A stretch of 64,000 bases of DNA from Tretioscincus oriximinensis. Its lineage: Eukaryota; Chordata; Lepidosauria; Squamata; Gymnophthalmidae. A program made the translations under genes and the position numbers. Location of the stretch: NCBI GenBank assembly GCA_022410635.1, contig JAJVDF010000450.1:397287-461286 (forward strand), given 5' to 3'. The notes under the pieces were generated by a model. That model was given only the letters and a program-made list of their open reading frames with translations, had not been told where the DNA came from and searched no databases. This document shows, piece after piece, positions 23,583 through 34,683 of this stretch (positions within the stretch are counted from its first letter, which is position 1; each line of letters begins with the position of its first letter).

Positions 23583-24572
23583 GTGTCCTCGCTTTAACCT
23601 CTCTTGCCTCTACGCTCAACAGAGGACAAGGGATGGTCACAAGAGGACGAACGTCAGCTGTGAGAAAATGAAGGTTCTTATGAATGATGTCTTAATATCC
23701 CTGCAATAGTTTATTCCAAGATAAATGACATTTATTGCGAGATGACTGCTGAAAGACACTTAACACGTGTGCCAGAACCTCCTTTGTCTTGCCCTGATTA
23801 AGAAAATAGCTGTGTGCACGCAGCCTGAGTATATAAGTTTTATAGTGTGTTTTATTAATCAAGTTGATAAGATGATGAAGAACTGTGTTTTTATACCTAG
23901 CTTTTCTTACTGGAAGGGACTCAAAGCATGTATGTTCACCACAAAAACATCTCTCTATATATATAATCCAAAGTCATTTCTATCCATATAACAATGAGTC
24001 TACATATGTGTATCAAAATAACAATAAAAAGGTCTTATTCACTGCATCTAGTCGATAAATATGCAAGGGATATGCAACCAGTCTTAACTACTCATGTCTG
24101 TTCCAAATATATGGACATATCTTTGTATGCAGAAATCACCAGTACATCTAATTCCAACCAAAATGTTGGTAGCCCCATGCTGTTCCAAAAGTGTTCACAT
24201 CTTGTATCATAGTCTTCGCATAAAAGTTCATATCTTGTATCCTAACCCCCCAAATGCGTAGTGTAATGGACGTTTTCATATTTCTTCTTCAGCGGATTAT
24301 TTGCAATATCTATTAATTCATTGTGCATCTACATTAGAAAAACAATCAATATTCCATATAATACACTATTAAGAACAGATAAAAATAAACATACACAAAA
24401 TAGGTTGATTTACATCTAAATTCCTCATGTATGAATGAGGCTTTCCTGTTTAACCTGAATCGCACCTTGCTGTAATAGTCTTTTTTAAAAGAAGGTTAAT
24501 AAACTACATCTGTAGTTTTCCTTTTTTTAAATCAGACTGAAATTTAAAGTGCTCATGCATTACTTATTAAAA

Positions 24573-24722
24573 GTTAATCTAGAACAGGGGCATATATTGC
24601 TTTCCTCTGTTCAGACTGCCCAGATGCATCTGGTGGGCCTCTGTGTGACACAGAATGNTGGACTTGATGGGCTGTGGCCTGATCCAGGATGGCTCTTCTT
24701 ATGTTCTTATGTTCTTATGTTC
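24573..24722 (+). mobile_element. CR1-type LINE 3' end nested in the Penelope-like element
   Basis: It reads CAGACTGCCCAGATGCATC, GGTGGGCCTCTGTGTGAC, a GGACTTGATGGGC block and CCTGATCCAGGATGGC, and ends in three TTCTTATG units. It matches the end of the longer copy at 33,505-34,430. It lies between parts of the 3' untranslated region of the Penelope-like element, so it inserted later. Confidence 0.85.
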
Positions 24723-24903
24723 ACTATAGTGGATTAATTTTGTATATCATATCATCCTTTCTGTAAAGGATGGAATTTCTTATGTTGTCATATTATCCTC
24801 ATTAACCCTTCCAAATTTATGATGCCTCTATTTATAGAAAACATGCTAAATCCCATTCAGAGTTCAAGCCCCAAGGTGTATTGTAAGTGTCTAGCCTATG
24901 GAT

Positions 24904-25228
24904 TCATCTTGCTTCTTCTTGAAGTAACCTTCTTTTAATATCAGCATATGCTGCTTCTAGTTTTTTTATATGAAACATCACTATTAACTTAAAATCTGTT
25001 GGTCTATGTTTCTGCTTCATGAAATGCTGCACTAATGGGGCATCTAAATGTCGATGGGTAATTTTGGAAATGTGCTCCAGTATTCTAGTTTTGACTGGAC
25101 TAGTTGTCATCCCTACATATATGCATTCACATTTACATATAATAACATATATGCAGTATCTAGTGGCACATCTCATTGTCTGTGTAAGAATCCATGTTTT
25201 TTTGATGATTGGATGAATAAAAGTATTA
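24904..25228 (-). pseudogene. GIY-YIG endonuclease segment of the Penelope-like element
   Basis: In the frame starting at the ATG at 25,176, residues 8-22 hold the two signature strands (CIYVI, then CECIYVG). They are followed by the TTSPVKTRILEH block with the expected arginine (31) and histidine (35), and a C-terminal helix KKLEAAYADIKRRLLQEEAR. The frame continues upstream to about 25,228 (NTNTFIHPIIKKTW), where a one-base shift separates it from the polymerase. GIY-YIG enzymes cut DNA, and in these elements the domain is thought to open the target for reverse transcription. A stop ends it early at 24,904. Confidence 0.8.
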
Positions 25229-25252
25229 GTGTTTCTGGCTAGATTATACGCT

Positions 25253-25756
25253 TTACAAATGAGCGCATGGGCAGTGTCCTGGTTTATCTGATAATGTATA
25301 TGCTTGGAAGATGTGATCTGAACGTATCAGAGTTTGTCCTAAGTTAGGTGGTCTACAGAACCCTATCCATGGATAGTCTTTACATCCTTTAATATTACCT
25401 AGGATATGCCAATGTTTCAAGATAATCTTTTTTATCTCGTAGGCTAGAGGTCCAAAATTTAATCCAAGGCATATCCTCTCTTTGTTCTTCCTATTTCGAG
25501 GGACTAGAGTGTCTCGTCTGTTTAGTTTATTCACTCTATTCCATAATCTATTTAGTATAGATGTAGGATATCCTTTATCTTTAAATTGGTTAAGACATGT
25601 TTTAGCTTCCTTCTCAAATATTTCATTATCTGCACAGTTCCTGCATAGATGCACCAATTGAATACATGGTAAACTCTCTTTCAAATGTTTAGGATGATGG
25701 GAATTGAAATGTAAACATGCGTTTCTATCAATTGGTTTATGGAAGGGTCTGATCAC
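25253..25756 (-). pseudogene. Penelope-like reverse transcriptase, C-terminal part
   Basis: A 167-codon frame carries typical Penelope polymerase thumb-region blocks: IRPFHKPIDRNACLHFNSHH, HPKHLKESLPCIQLV and LCRNCADNE near its start, and a CRPPNLGQTLIRSDH-like block near its end. These belong to the region between the catalytic palm and the endonuclease. The end runs into a CPCAHL motif, probably the start of a cysteine-rich linker, and is then out of frame with the GIY-YIG part by one base. Confidence 0.8.
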
Positions 25757-26090
25757 TAACTGTTGTCCCCTATAATTACAGTAGTGTCTAGAAAGTTCAC
25801 CTTAGAGGAACTATAGGTTCCTGTAAATTTAATGTTGGGATGTATATTATTCATCCATTCTATAAAGTCTTCTATAATCTCCTGTTTATTACATATGATA
25901 AACAAATCATCGATATATCTCTTATCATGTTGTTATAGCTTGGATTGTACTCCTTATTACCAATGTATAGAAATTTTAAATGCGCCATAAATAAATTGGC
26001 TGCAGCTGGAGCAATGCCCGCTCCCATAGATACTCCCCTAATTTGATAATAAAATTGGATTATATAAAGAGATATTTTTGTGGTGAACAT
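25757..26090 (-). pseudogene. Penelope-like reverse transcriptase, catalytic palm
   Basis: From 26,090 downward the frame reads YQIRGVSMGAGIAPAAANLF, the conserved block before the active site. A shift of frame follows, and the active-site strand is then read as KRYIDDLFIICNKQ (near 25,910), with FIEWMNNIHPNIKF and KVNFLDTTVI after it, before another shift near 25,765. The YIDD core supplies two of the metal-binding aspartates. The fingers and the first aspartate motif are absent, so this is a 5'-truncated, broken copy. Confidence 0.8.
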
Positions 26091-26194
26091 ACGTGATATA
26101 TTGAGTCATGTAACCGACGTGTAGGGATACAGTTTTCTTCTTTGTATGCATGTTACTCTGTGTCTATAATGCTGAATCCTTGTTTTGCTAGTGC

Positions 26195-26275
26195 AAACTA
26201 GGCAGACTCCTCTACACTAGCATGGGCATGTCTGGTCCCTATTCTGAGATATATCCCAGAAGAAACTCTGTGGAA
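26195..26275 (+). repeat. Short interspersed repeat, single unit
   Basis: CTCTACACTAGCATGGGC, TGTCTGGTCCCTATTCTGAG and ATATATCCCAGAA follow the block order of the loop region of the fold-back element at 23,402-23,582. It lies just beyond the truncated 5' end of the Penelope-like element. Confidence 0.45.
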
Positions 26276-26279
26276 ATGA

Positions 26280-27966
26280 CTCATGTTTCTTTATGAATAG
26301 CCTTGAATTAGCCATGACAGTTAAACATAGCCTGTTTTCTCTGAAAGGAAGGTGTGGCAAGCAAACCTAGAGCGGTCTAATGGAGGTCATCCTTTTAAGG
26401 CACATGCAGCTACTAGTTGCTGAAAAGACTGTTCAGTATTTGACTAGAAGGAGATAAAGTAAATTTCCATGGCCAGAATAAAATAAAAGATCAGATCTGA
26501 TCATTCTGAGGCTAAGCACCTGGTTTGGTATTGCAGTTTTTATAACACTGCTTTCATTTTACAGATGGTAAAATAGAAAATTTGAGAAACAAATAATTTG
26601 AATAAGATCATTTCCCACACTATACTACCCATGCTGGAGAGCCCCACTCCAAAGGTGTCTCTATTTTGCATGGCTCCTCTCCCTAGCTGTCAGGAGCACA
26701 AAATCAAATATTTCATGTGGGTCTGAAGGTTGGGGGGACGACACTTTTTACAGTAGCAAAGAAACAACTGCCATCTTCCCTGGGGTATTTAGCATTAACG
26801 TATTCTGTTTTTTTCTGTAAAGATTTTGCTACCACAGAGAGTTATTTAATCTATTTTCAATCCTGAAGAACTAGACTGGTTTAACTTGGTTCTTCAGGAC
26901 TGAAAATGGGATAAAAGAACATGTTAGAACAGCACCTGAGAGAGTAAAAATATATAGATGAGAGAAAGAGAGGCTACAACTGCAACAAGGGTTTTCCTAA
27001 ATGCATTTTGAATGTTGAAAATTCTCAGGATAGGCAGTTCAATAAGAGAAAAGCGAGTAAGTATTAAGAAAATCAGGGGAAAATTCAGTTAATTTATGAA
27101 ATAATGAATGTGAAAACTGGTAAGAATTGAAATGCTACAACTGTGTGGTTAGCTGAGTTATTGATTTTTAGCAACATTTGATAGCTGCCTTGTGTTTTGC
27201 TTTATACAGTTTATTCCACATATTCCTTATGGTATTAGGGCTTATGTCAACAAGATGCTGTACTTCATAACCGATTTCAGAATCAAAAGGTATTGTGGGA
27301 TTTAACATAAGCTGCCATCTGGAATCCTTTTATTGGATAGACTTTAGAAATAAGAGCTATGCCTAGAATGGATGTGTTCATATATTTTCCTGTCCTTCCT
27401 TTCTCCACTCATTTCTCATTCCCTTTTTCTAAATGTCACATCACATTTTTGAAAAGGTACATACAATTTAATGTTGCTAAATCAAATGAAGTATTATCCA
27501 TTTTTACAAAACATTAAAAACAAATGTAAAACAGATTAAAAACAATAGTTAAATACTTAAAAAATGTGAATGTGCTAAGGGAGAAACAATTAGTCAGCAG
27601 TGCCATGGAGAGGAGAACCAGTCTAATAGGGTCAGCCTGAGATACTAAGAGATAAAGTTCTTTCATTACCACTTATTCATGCTGAAATCTTGATTGTCTG
27701 CACAAGCATCTCCATGAGTCCCTCCATACCATTTCTTACTTGTGATTACTTATTTATGGGAGAAGCTAGGGATCAACCTGGCAACTTTCTGCTCTCCAAG
27801 CAGTTTGCCCCGCCATTTTAGCAATCATAAAAAGATGACAGTGTGCTATGCAAAACTGAATTGTAGATAGATGCTTTGCATTTCATTGTGCTGTAAAAGG
27901 AAAGACTGGGACAATAGGTTTTTGCAGTTGTAAATAATATGCTGAATATTACTTTGAGCAGTTTTG
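26280..27966. other. Unassigned DNA
   Basis: No recognised repeat or gene. Weak splice-like pairs only. Confidence 0.4.
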
Positions 27967-28268
27967 GAAAAAGAAGAACTGGGTTTTTATACCCTGGTTT
28001 TCTCACCTTTCAAAGAAACTCAAAAGTGGCTTAGAAGGATATTTTGCCGAAGGCTTACGTTCTATCTTCCCCACCAGGCTGTGGTGGTTCCCATGTATTT
28101 ACTTGCAGTCAGTTGCAATTTCTTGNAATTCTTGCTTTCAAATAGCTGAGTTGGCTAGAGCTGCAGGCTAGTGGAAGGTGCTCCCCACTCCCCACGTCCA
28201 ATACAGAGTTTCGAAACCTAGTCTCCCAGATGAGAGACTGTTTCCTTGGTGACTGAGCCATTCGTGCC
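27967..28268 (-). mobile_element. tRNA-derived SINE, copy 3 (reversed)
   Basis: Complete in reverse: the AAGAAGAACTGGG tail, TTATACCCTGGTTTTCTCACC, CCCCACCAGGCTGTGGTGG and the tRNA head ending ACTGAGCCATTCGTGCC. Compared with copy 1 it carries its own changes (AGAAGGATATTTTGCCGAAG instead of an AAGGGTAT block), which make the fragment at 29,323 traceable to it. Confidence 0.88.
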
Positions 28269-29322
28269 TATCAATTAGTTTGAATTGTTGTAGTACTATG
28301 AACAGAAATGGTATATGTATATATCTTGCAAATCAATCTTTCACTTCTGCTGAACAGAAAAAACTAGAAAGCACTTGGTGGAAATGCAATACAAAACACT
28401 AATCTTGATCAATTTTAATAGTAATAGAATAATTTGAACATTTATGCATTGGAATTGAACCCAATAAGGGAATAGTGTTATTTCCCATAAGTCTCTGATG
28501 TCTTGGGTTCTCGGCTACATGCAGAACTTCGTTCATGCCAAATGTCGTCCTCAATTGCACTGGCTAAAGTAGAGAAATAACTGGATAGGAACATGTGCTG
28601 CCAGACAAGGATATTCCCTAGACTTAATAACACCATAAAGTCAGGGCAAGATAGTTTTATTGAAGAATGGAGGCTCGTGATTTAATTACAAGCTTCAAGG
28701 TTGAATGCTAGAAGAGTGAAATGCAACTGAAAGTCTTATGGACCTTGTAGATGGAAAATAATAGGTTGGTTTTGCGGAATGATAATTGTTTTTTCCTGGA
28801 AGATAGTCCTTTGTGTGTTTGTTGACAATTAGTCCTTGAAAGTTAATTTTGAAAGCTACAGTCAGGATTAGAAACCTTCCTTTTCAGCTGCTCAGAATTG
28901 GTCTTCAGGAAATTTATTAAATATGTTAACTCATTGGCAGATACATAACAGAAGGCAGGGGAGTGCTGAGCAAAGCAATAACCCAATTAGGTAGCAATTT
29001 ATGACCCAAGGTACCAGGAGTTGGTATGTGCACCCATAAGATTCTCATGGCTGCCAAGTTGTATCCAATATTCCAGTTCCTAGGAAGGAGATAAGGTTCC
29101 ACAGTTTATGGCTTCAGAATGATAAATAAAAGTTTGGAGTAGGAGATGCATCTCCATTCTCCTGACATTCTCTTCTCTACAAGACACGGACACACAGTCT
29201 ACTTTCCCAGCCATTTGTGAGAGCATCTGAGGCTGGGAAATGAAAAACAATAATGAAAGAGGCAAATCAAGCAGAGGATGGAAACATCAGAGGCAGAAAC
29301 CCAGGAACTTTCTGAATAAAGG

Positions 29323-29402
29323 TAGAAGGATATTTTGCCGAAGGCTTACATTCTATCTTCCCCACCAGGCTGTGGTGGTTCCCATGTATTTACTTGCAGT
29401 CA
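29323..29402 (-). repeat. 80-base internal SINE fragment, near-identical to 28,032-28,111
   Basis: It matches positions 28,032-28,111 of copy 3 at 79 of 80 bases (G at 28,058 is A here), in the same direction, and stops abruptly at both ends. It includes the private changes of copy 3. It is therefore likely a local copy of that SINE, not an independent insertion. It has no tRNA head and no tail. Confidence 0.8.
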
Positions 29403-30487
29403 TGTATTCTCAGAGCTTTTTCTGGAACCAACCAAAACCTCAGATATTTCACAGTGCTCCCTGTAGGAAGAGGGAGAAGATTGGATAAATATCAAGCACT
29501 AATGGAAAGCACCAATGGAAAGCAAATGAATCTTCCTATTGAATCATTTTAAAAGTGGCAATAAAAGAGGAATAATTTCCTGAACCCTATGAGCATCAGC
29601 TGAACATTTAAAATCCTTAGAAAATTACAAAGAAGGCTACAGTTCAGTCCAAAGTTCTGAAGTCTGCCCAGGCCCACAAAAGAGGTAGACTTTGGGAAGG
29701 AGGTGCAGGAGACTGGCAAATCGGTTTCATACACAGCATGGTTGGATAAAGCAAGAGACAACTGGAATTGTCCTTGCCTAGAATTATTGTCCTTGACTAT
29801 AACCACAACCAAAAACCAATTTGACTGTGGCAAATAACAAAAGTATGAGATATAACTTCTTATTCCTGGCAGCTCGGGAGAGTCCCATCTCAAGCAGTTT
29901 CTATTTCTTCCATTTCAGAGATAAAAAGTTTTGAAGAGCTATCAAAAAATAGTTTTCCCCAAACAGATTACTATTAGAAATAAGTACGCAGCTTTTGAAT
30001 ATTGGGCCTGCTTCAAGATAGATATATAAATGTGTCAGTTTTCTCCAATCGTTTTGCAAGTATATTCTTTCATTGATCCTTTTCCCTAATTTACTCATTG
30101 TGATTTTGGTTTTGTTTCTGGCGATAAAACTATCTTTCACTGTTACCCAACAGTGGTTTCATAAATGATTGTTCTAGTTTACATGTAAATAGCAATCANG
30201 ATAAAATGCTATATGGGCAATAAATTTAATCTCTTTCTGTTTTTATCTGCATAAAATAAAAACATTCAAAATGCTGTTAAACAATGAACAGAGAAAGCAA
30301 ATGGATGAATAAATGTGGATATAAAAATCTGCTGTGCATATTAGGTTGTCTTCAGACAGCAAAAGGAACTTGCTGGATCTTGTTTAGAATCACAAACTCC
30401 TCATCCTACTGCCAAACAGCAGAAGATAATGCTGAGACAATGCTGGTTTTTTATTTTATCTGCTGTTTCTTTATGGAATCAAATGTT

Positions 30488-30567
30488 TTGCAAAAGTACC
30501 TGGATGTAGGAAGCACAAATGCACTTCCCTTTTTTAATGTACTTTCTATATCCAGGTACTTTTGCAA
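30488..30567. repeat. Compact stem-loop with TTGCAAAAGTACCTGG arms
   Basis: Arms 30,488-30,508 and 30,547-30,567 are reverse complements at 20 of 21 positions (the single difference would be a G-U pair in plus-strand RNA). The 38-base loop holds a smaller GGAAG/CTTCC hairpin. The outer TTGCAAAAGTA is reminiscent of terminal repeats of Tc1/mariner-type elements, so this may be a very short MITE. A small-RNA precursor is the alternative. Confidence 0.5.
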
Positions 30568-30955
30568 GAATGGCAATTTCATGAGAAGATAATGTTCAAG
30601 GTGACCTACCCAGAATGATAGGAGTAAACAGCATCAGAGCTGCCACAGTGGCAGACATGCAACAGTTCACGACTGCGGTAGCATTTGCAACATGGCGTTC
30701 AGTTAACACTGAAGAAATAACCCAGTACATTCTTTCCACCTTTATGCGAAAGTGGCCTGAGATCAAAACTAGCAGCTTTTCACACATTCAGATGCATCCA
30801 AATTGTTTTTCTGCATATTGTTCCATCTACTATTGGGATTCAGCATAGAAATAAAACCAGAAGAGTGTCTAAAATAGTTGTGATCATTTAAAAACCACCC
30901 AGCCTAGAAAGATTAAAATGGCTGATTATAACAATTACATTCTACTGTATTTCAG

Positions 30956-31027
30956 CTGCCTGATGATGTTGAGGTTGTATGAATTTGTTGAAATCTTCAG
31001 GACGAAGTCAGCTCTAATGTGTCTGAG
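30956..31027 (+). CDS. Weak exon candidate, plus strand
   Basis: CATTCTACTGTATTTCAG precedes and CTGAG|GTGAAT follows a 72-base stretch open in one frame (MMLRLYEFVEIFRTKSALM). It enters with one base and leaves two. Nothing identifies it and its phase does not connect to the other plus-strand candidates. Confidence 0.13.
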
Positions 31028-33504
31028 GTGAATAGACTTGAATGACCTGCAATGGGTTGAATTTCTCTCCTGATGATAATTACACCATCTAACCTCTCCT
31101 ATGTGAATGACATTTTCCAGAGTAATTCTTCCCATTGGGAAAACCCTTAACTGTTCTCCTATTTTATTTTGAGTATGATAAATTAGGAGCTGTCATGAAA
31201 CTGTTACTCTGTTTTTCTTGTTATATATTTTTGTTATTCTCCATTGGTTACTGGATTGAAAAAAATTATGGCCAGTTTCCAACATGGTTTAATAACATTT
31301 TGCTTTTATCTTATTTTCCAAATCACTGATCAGATAAATGCAACAGCACTGGTATACAGTGCAAGTTAGGTGCTCTGGCTGATAGAAAACATTATATTCC
31401 TGTAGCAAACTCGTATTATGTGATTTGCAAAGGCAGCTGCAGGTATGCTTCATAAGCAATAAAGGCTGTTACTAACTAGTTGCAAAGTAATAGGTTTTAT
31501 TGTCTGCATGTTTTCCCTTTAACATATAAATGAAAAGTCATAGTGAATAGAATTTCCCTCGCTCATGAGTATATCCTCTCTTTTTATTTCAACAAACGTA
31601 CAGGTATTTTAATGCATTATTCCATTAAGAAGGAATTGATTTAACAGTTTATGTTTCATGTGGTGTAAGCAATAGGACTTAGCATGCCTTGAAACACTGT
31701 CAGCAAACATCTTAAACGGAGAAAAGAATGTGTGGAAACTTTGGATTGCGGATGAGAAACCTAAACATAGAATTTCCTGTGAAGTATAAATACTTCAGAG
31801 GAAAATTAAACAGTTTGTTTCCAGTTGAACCCTATACGTCTCAGTCTCCCGTGGAATGAGGTGGGCTGAAACAAGTTGCTAAAGCAACACCTTGGTGCCT
31901 TGTGAGGTTTTTAATAGTGGCAGTTGACAACAGAATCCAGATTTTATATGGGTCAGTACAATCCTGAAGGTCAAACTAAAGTCCTTTTTTTTAGCAATAA
32001 TTGAATGAAATGTCAGCATTTCAGGATGATCCTTTATAATTGGATGGAGAGTTCTGGTAAAATAAGACAAAAGGAAAACAGTGAAGAGGGAATCTACTCC
32101 ATTCACACACTCTAAGAAACGACCTCTGAGGCCATTTAGCGTTGAGATTGCTTATAGGTAGGATTATTTACACACCTGCCTGCCCTTTTTTCCCCTCATG
32201 AACACTCTTGAGCAGAAAACGTAGATGAGAACTAAGAACATAAGGAGAGATAAGGGTCTCTTGCTAGTCTCCTTTCCTTCCATGTGAATNTCATCTTTGC
32301 ACATGACAAGAAAGTGGCTTGAAAACAACTCAAGAGACCCTAGCATGTGCATAGTAGTGTTCCATATATATGTCTAATACACATTAAAGGCCTTTGAAAG
32401 TACATTTTTGACGTTCAGTGTAGATTAGATGCAATAGATGCAAGTGATACCACCTCCAAGATACTTTCAGGCCAGTTTTATTTTTAACTGTGTGTAGATG
32501 AACTTTGAAATCATAGTGAGATTGAAGAGGACCTTAATTCCTCCCTGAATGAATTTGGGGTGAGAACCATAGTTTCTGCCAAAGGAAGGAGATGAAGCTT
32601 TGGAAGAAGCTGAGAGTGCTTTTATAGTTGAAATTGCTGATGGCTGCAGCCAAGAAAGACAATAGCAGGGAAAGAAAGATTCCAGATGTAGGTTTTAGGA
32701 GAACTAAAGCCAGGTTATCATCTGGTGGCAATTTACTTCCAGAAAATGAAAGATCCTATCCAGTTCCATTGAACACTGTAATCATTTATGGTGGATGAGA
32801 AAAGATAGAAGGTATCAGTCATGTAACTCATTCTGATCCAGTCATATCAGTTTGGGGGATAACTACCTCATGACCAAACTACCAGTTTGGACAAATCAGA
32901 ATGAAACAGGTGTGAGAACTGAACAACACCCATAGTATTCTGGCCAGCTGGAAAGCTTCAAATAGCATCCATTATATACAGTAACTCATGAGTTAACTAA
33001 AAGGGAAAGTGTCGTGTCAATTGATTATTACTTTCGCGACGACCAAATCTGTCAATGGCTTCAACATCCAGATAGAATGGTGGAAAGTTGGAGTTCTTGA
33101 TGTCGATGTACTCAGAAAAACATCAAGGAGTTCTTAAAAATTCTTTTTAAAATCAAACGTGACCCCAATCACTCTAAAACTTGGCAAAGGCATTGTTAGT
33201 GCTTTTCCCATGTCCTCATATACCAATTTGGAGCATCTTCAGACCAAAGTCTGCTGAATCTGTTGATGGCCTCTCTGGCAGGGCTGAGTTAGGAGACTCA
33301 ACTATTGGCATGTGGCGAGGGGTGACTGGGAAATGATGACCTTTGTCAAGTAGCATAATGTTTCAATGCTTCTTTGAAATCACCCATCAGCTCCACTGGA
33401 ACATATGGGGATTTTAAAAAACCTGGAAAATTGAAGGCTTCCTCTGAGGCAAAATCATACAGGCCCTTCAGAATCTCGCAGATGTTCATGCCAGTTAGAG
33501 GAAC

Positions 33505-34430
33505 TCAACTACAGAATAATCTATTGAAATTAGGAGAGTGAGCAATTAAGTAGCAAATGCATTTCAACTTAACCAAGTGNAAAGTCATGCACATTGGGGC
33601 ATGTACATTATTCCTACCAACTAATGGGAGCCAAGATTTCCGGGATGGAGCAGGAAAGAAATCTTGGGTTGTTGGTGGACAGTTCAATGAAGGTGTCATC
33701 CCAGTGTGCAGCAGCAGTAAAAAAGCAAATTCAGTGTTAGGGATAATTAGGAAAGGAATTGAAAACAAGTCAGCAAGTGTTGTTTTTCCTCTTTATAAAC
33801 CAGTGGTGAGGCCCCACATGGAATACTGTGTACAATTCTGGTCACCACATCTCACAAAGGATATTGTAGAACTAAAGAAGATGCAGAAAAGAGCAACAGG
33901 AATGATTGAGGGGCTGGAGTACCTCCCTTATGAAATCTGCCTGCATTGTCTGGGCCTTTTCAGCCTCAAAAGACAGCATTTGAGAAGTAATCCCAAGTGT
34001 ATAAAATTTCTCTATCGCGTAACACTAAGACCAGGGGCATTCCTTGAAGCTGATGGGCAGAAGACTGAGGACAGACAAAGGAAAGTATTTTTTTTCACCC
34101 AGAGGGTCATCGGNCTTTGGGATTTACTTCCAGAAGAGATGGTGGTAGCTAGCTGCCTGGATAAGGCAGCTATAAGGCAGGAATAGACTAGTTCATGGAC
34201 ACCAAGGGTATAAATAGCTACTAGGATAGATGTGTTGATGCTGCCTCTGAGATAGAGCAATAGACAGTACTCCTGAAATGCCATTTGCANGGCATCGAGA
34301 ACAGTTGAAGATTTTGCCCTTCTTCTGTTCCAGACTGCCTAGGTGCAATTGGTGGGCCTCTGAGTGAGACAGAATGCTGGACTAGATGGGCTCTGGCCTN
34401 ACTCAGCATAGCTCCTTTTATGTTCAAAAC
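33505..34430 (+). mobile_element. CR1-type LINE, 3' part with reverse-transcriptase remnant
   Basis: This is the longest LINE copy here. Coding remnant runs from about 33,512 to 34,186, then a 3' untranslated part that ends near 34,425 in a decayed TTTTATGTTC. The 5' end, including endonuclease and polymerase core, is missing, as is usual for CR1-type insertions. Shorter ends of the same family are at 13,342, 24,573, 40,585 and 44,948. Confidence 0.85.
33512..34186 (+). pseudogene. CR1-type reverse transcriptase, C-terminal remnant
   Basis: The region downstream of the catalytic core is recognisable: KVMHIG, then a DSSMKVSSQCAAAVKKA block read in one frame. After a one-base deletion near 33,725 come NSVLGIIRKGIENKSAS, PLYKPVVRPHMEYCVQFWSP, RATGMIEGLEYLPYE, LGLFSLKRQ and FFTQRVI.LWDLLPEEMV. 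Two in-frame stops precede KVMHIG, and a block between LRS and IKFLYR is lost or changed. It cannot make a working enzyme. Confidence 0.85.
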
Positions 34431-34547
34431 GTAGCACTGGAGCCTCCAAAATTGATTTGTGGGTCTGTTGGTGCAGAAGGAAGGTGTGCCATGCAATGTG
34501 TGTGCATCCCTNGTTTAAAATCACTCACACAATCCATATAGCAAGAA

Positions 34548-34683
34548 ATGTGAAACAGGTGGCCCTCCAGATTTTCTGAACCACAACTATCAGAGTACCG
34601 GTTTGCTGGGTGTGGAATGGACTGTTGGGAATTATGGTTCAGGAACATCTGGAGGTTTTCACATCTCTGCCCTACAGGGGTAC
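34548..34683. mobile_element. Fold-back DNA element (CCTCCAGAT type)
   Basis: The left arm (34,563-34,587: CCCTCCAGATTTTCTGAACC) is answered by the right arm (34,631-34,656), whose reverse complement reads ACCTCCAGATGTTCCTGAACC. The middle has TTGCTGGGTGTGGAATGG. It resembles the common palindromic repeat noted at 1,843. The family assignment (hAT-type) is uncertain. Confidence 0.5.

Larger units (their letters stand above)
23930..26100 (-). mobile_element. Penelope-like retroelement with GIY-YIG domain, inactive
   Basis: This minus-strand element holds a reverse transcriptase (about 26,090 down to 25,260) followed by a GIY-YIG-type endonuclease segment (to 24,904) and a 3' untranslated part (to about 23,980). 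That order is the one known for endonuclease-bearing Penelope-like elements. At least three reading-frame breaks make it inactive, and the 5' part of the polymerase is missing beyond about 26,100. A CR1 end sits inside the 3' part (24,573-24,722). A short piece of the polymerase recurs in the opposite direction at 23,936-23,972. Confidence 0.85.
29403..33504. other. Unassigned DNA with one compact hairpin
   Basis: About 4 kb without recognised transposons. It contains the stem-loop at 30,488-30,567 and an exon-like stretch at 30,956-31,027. The remainder shows only background open frames. Confidence 0.35.
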
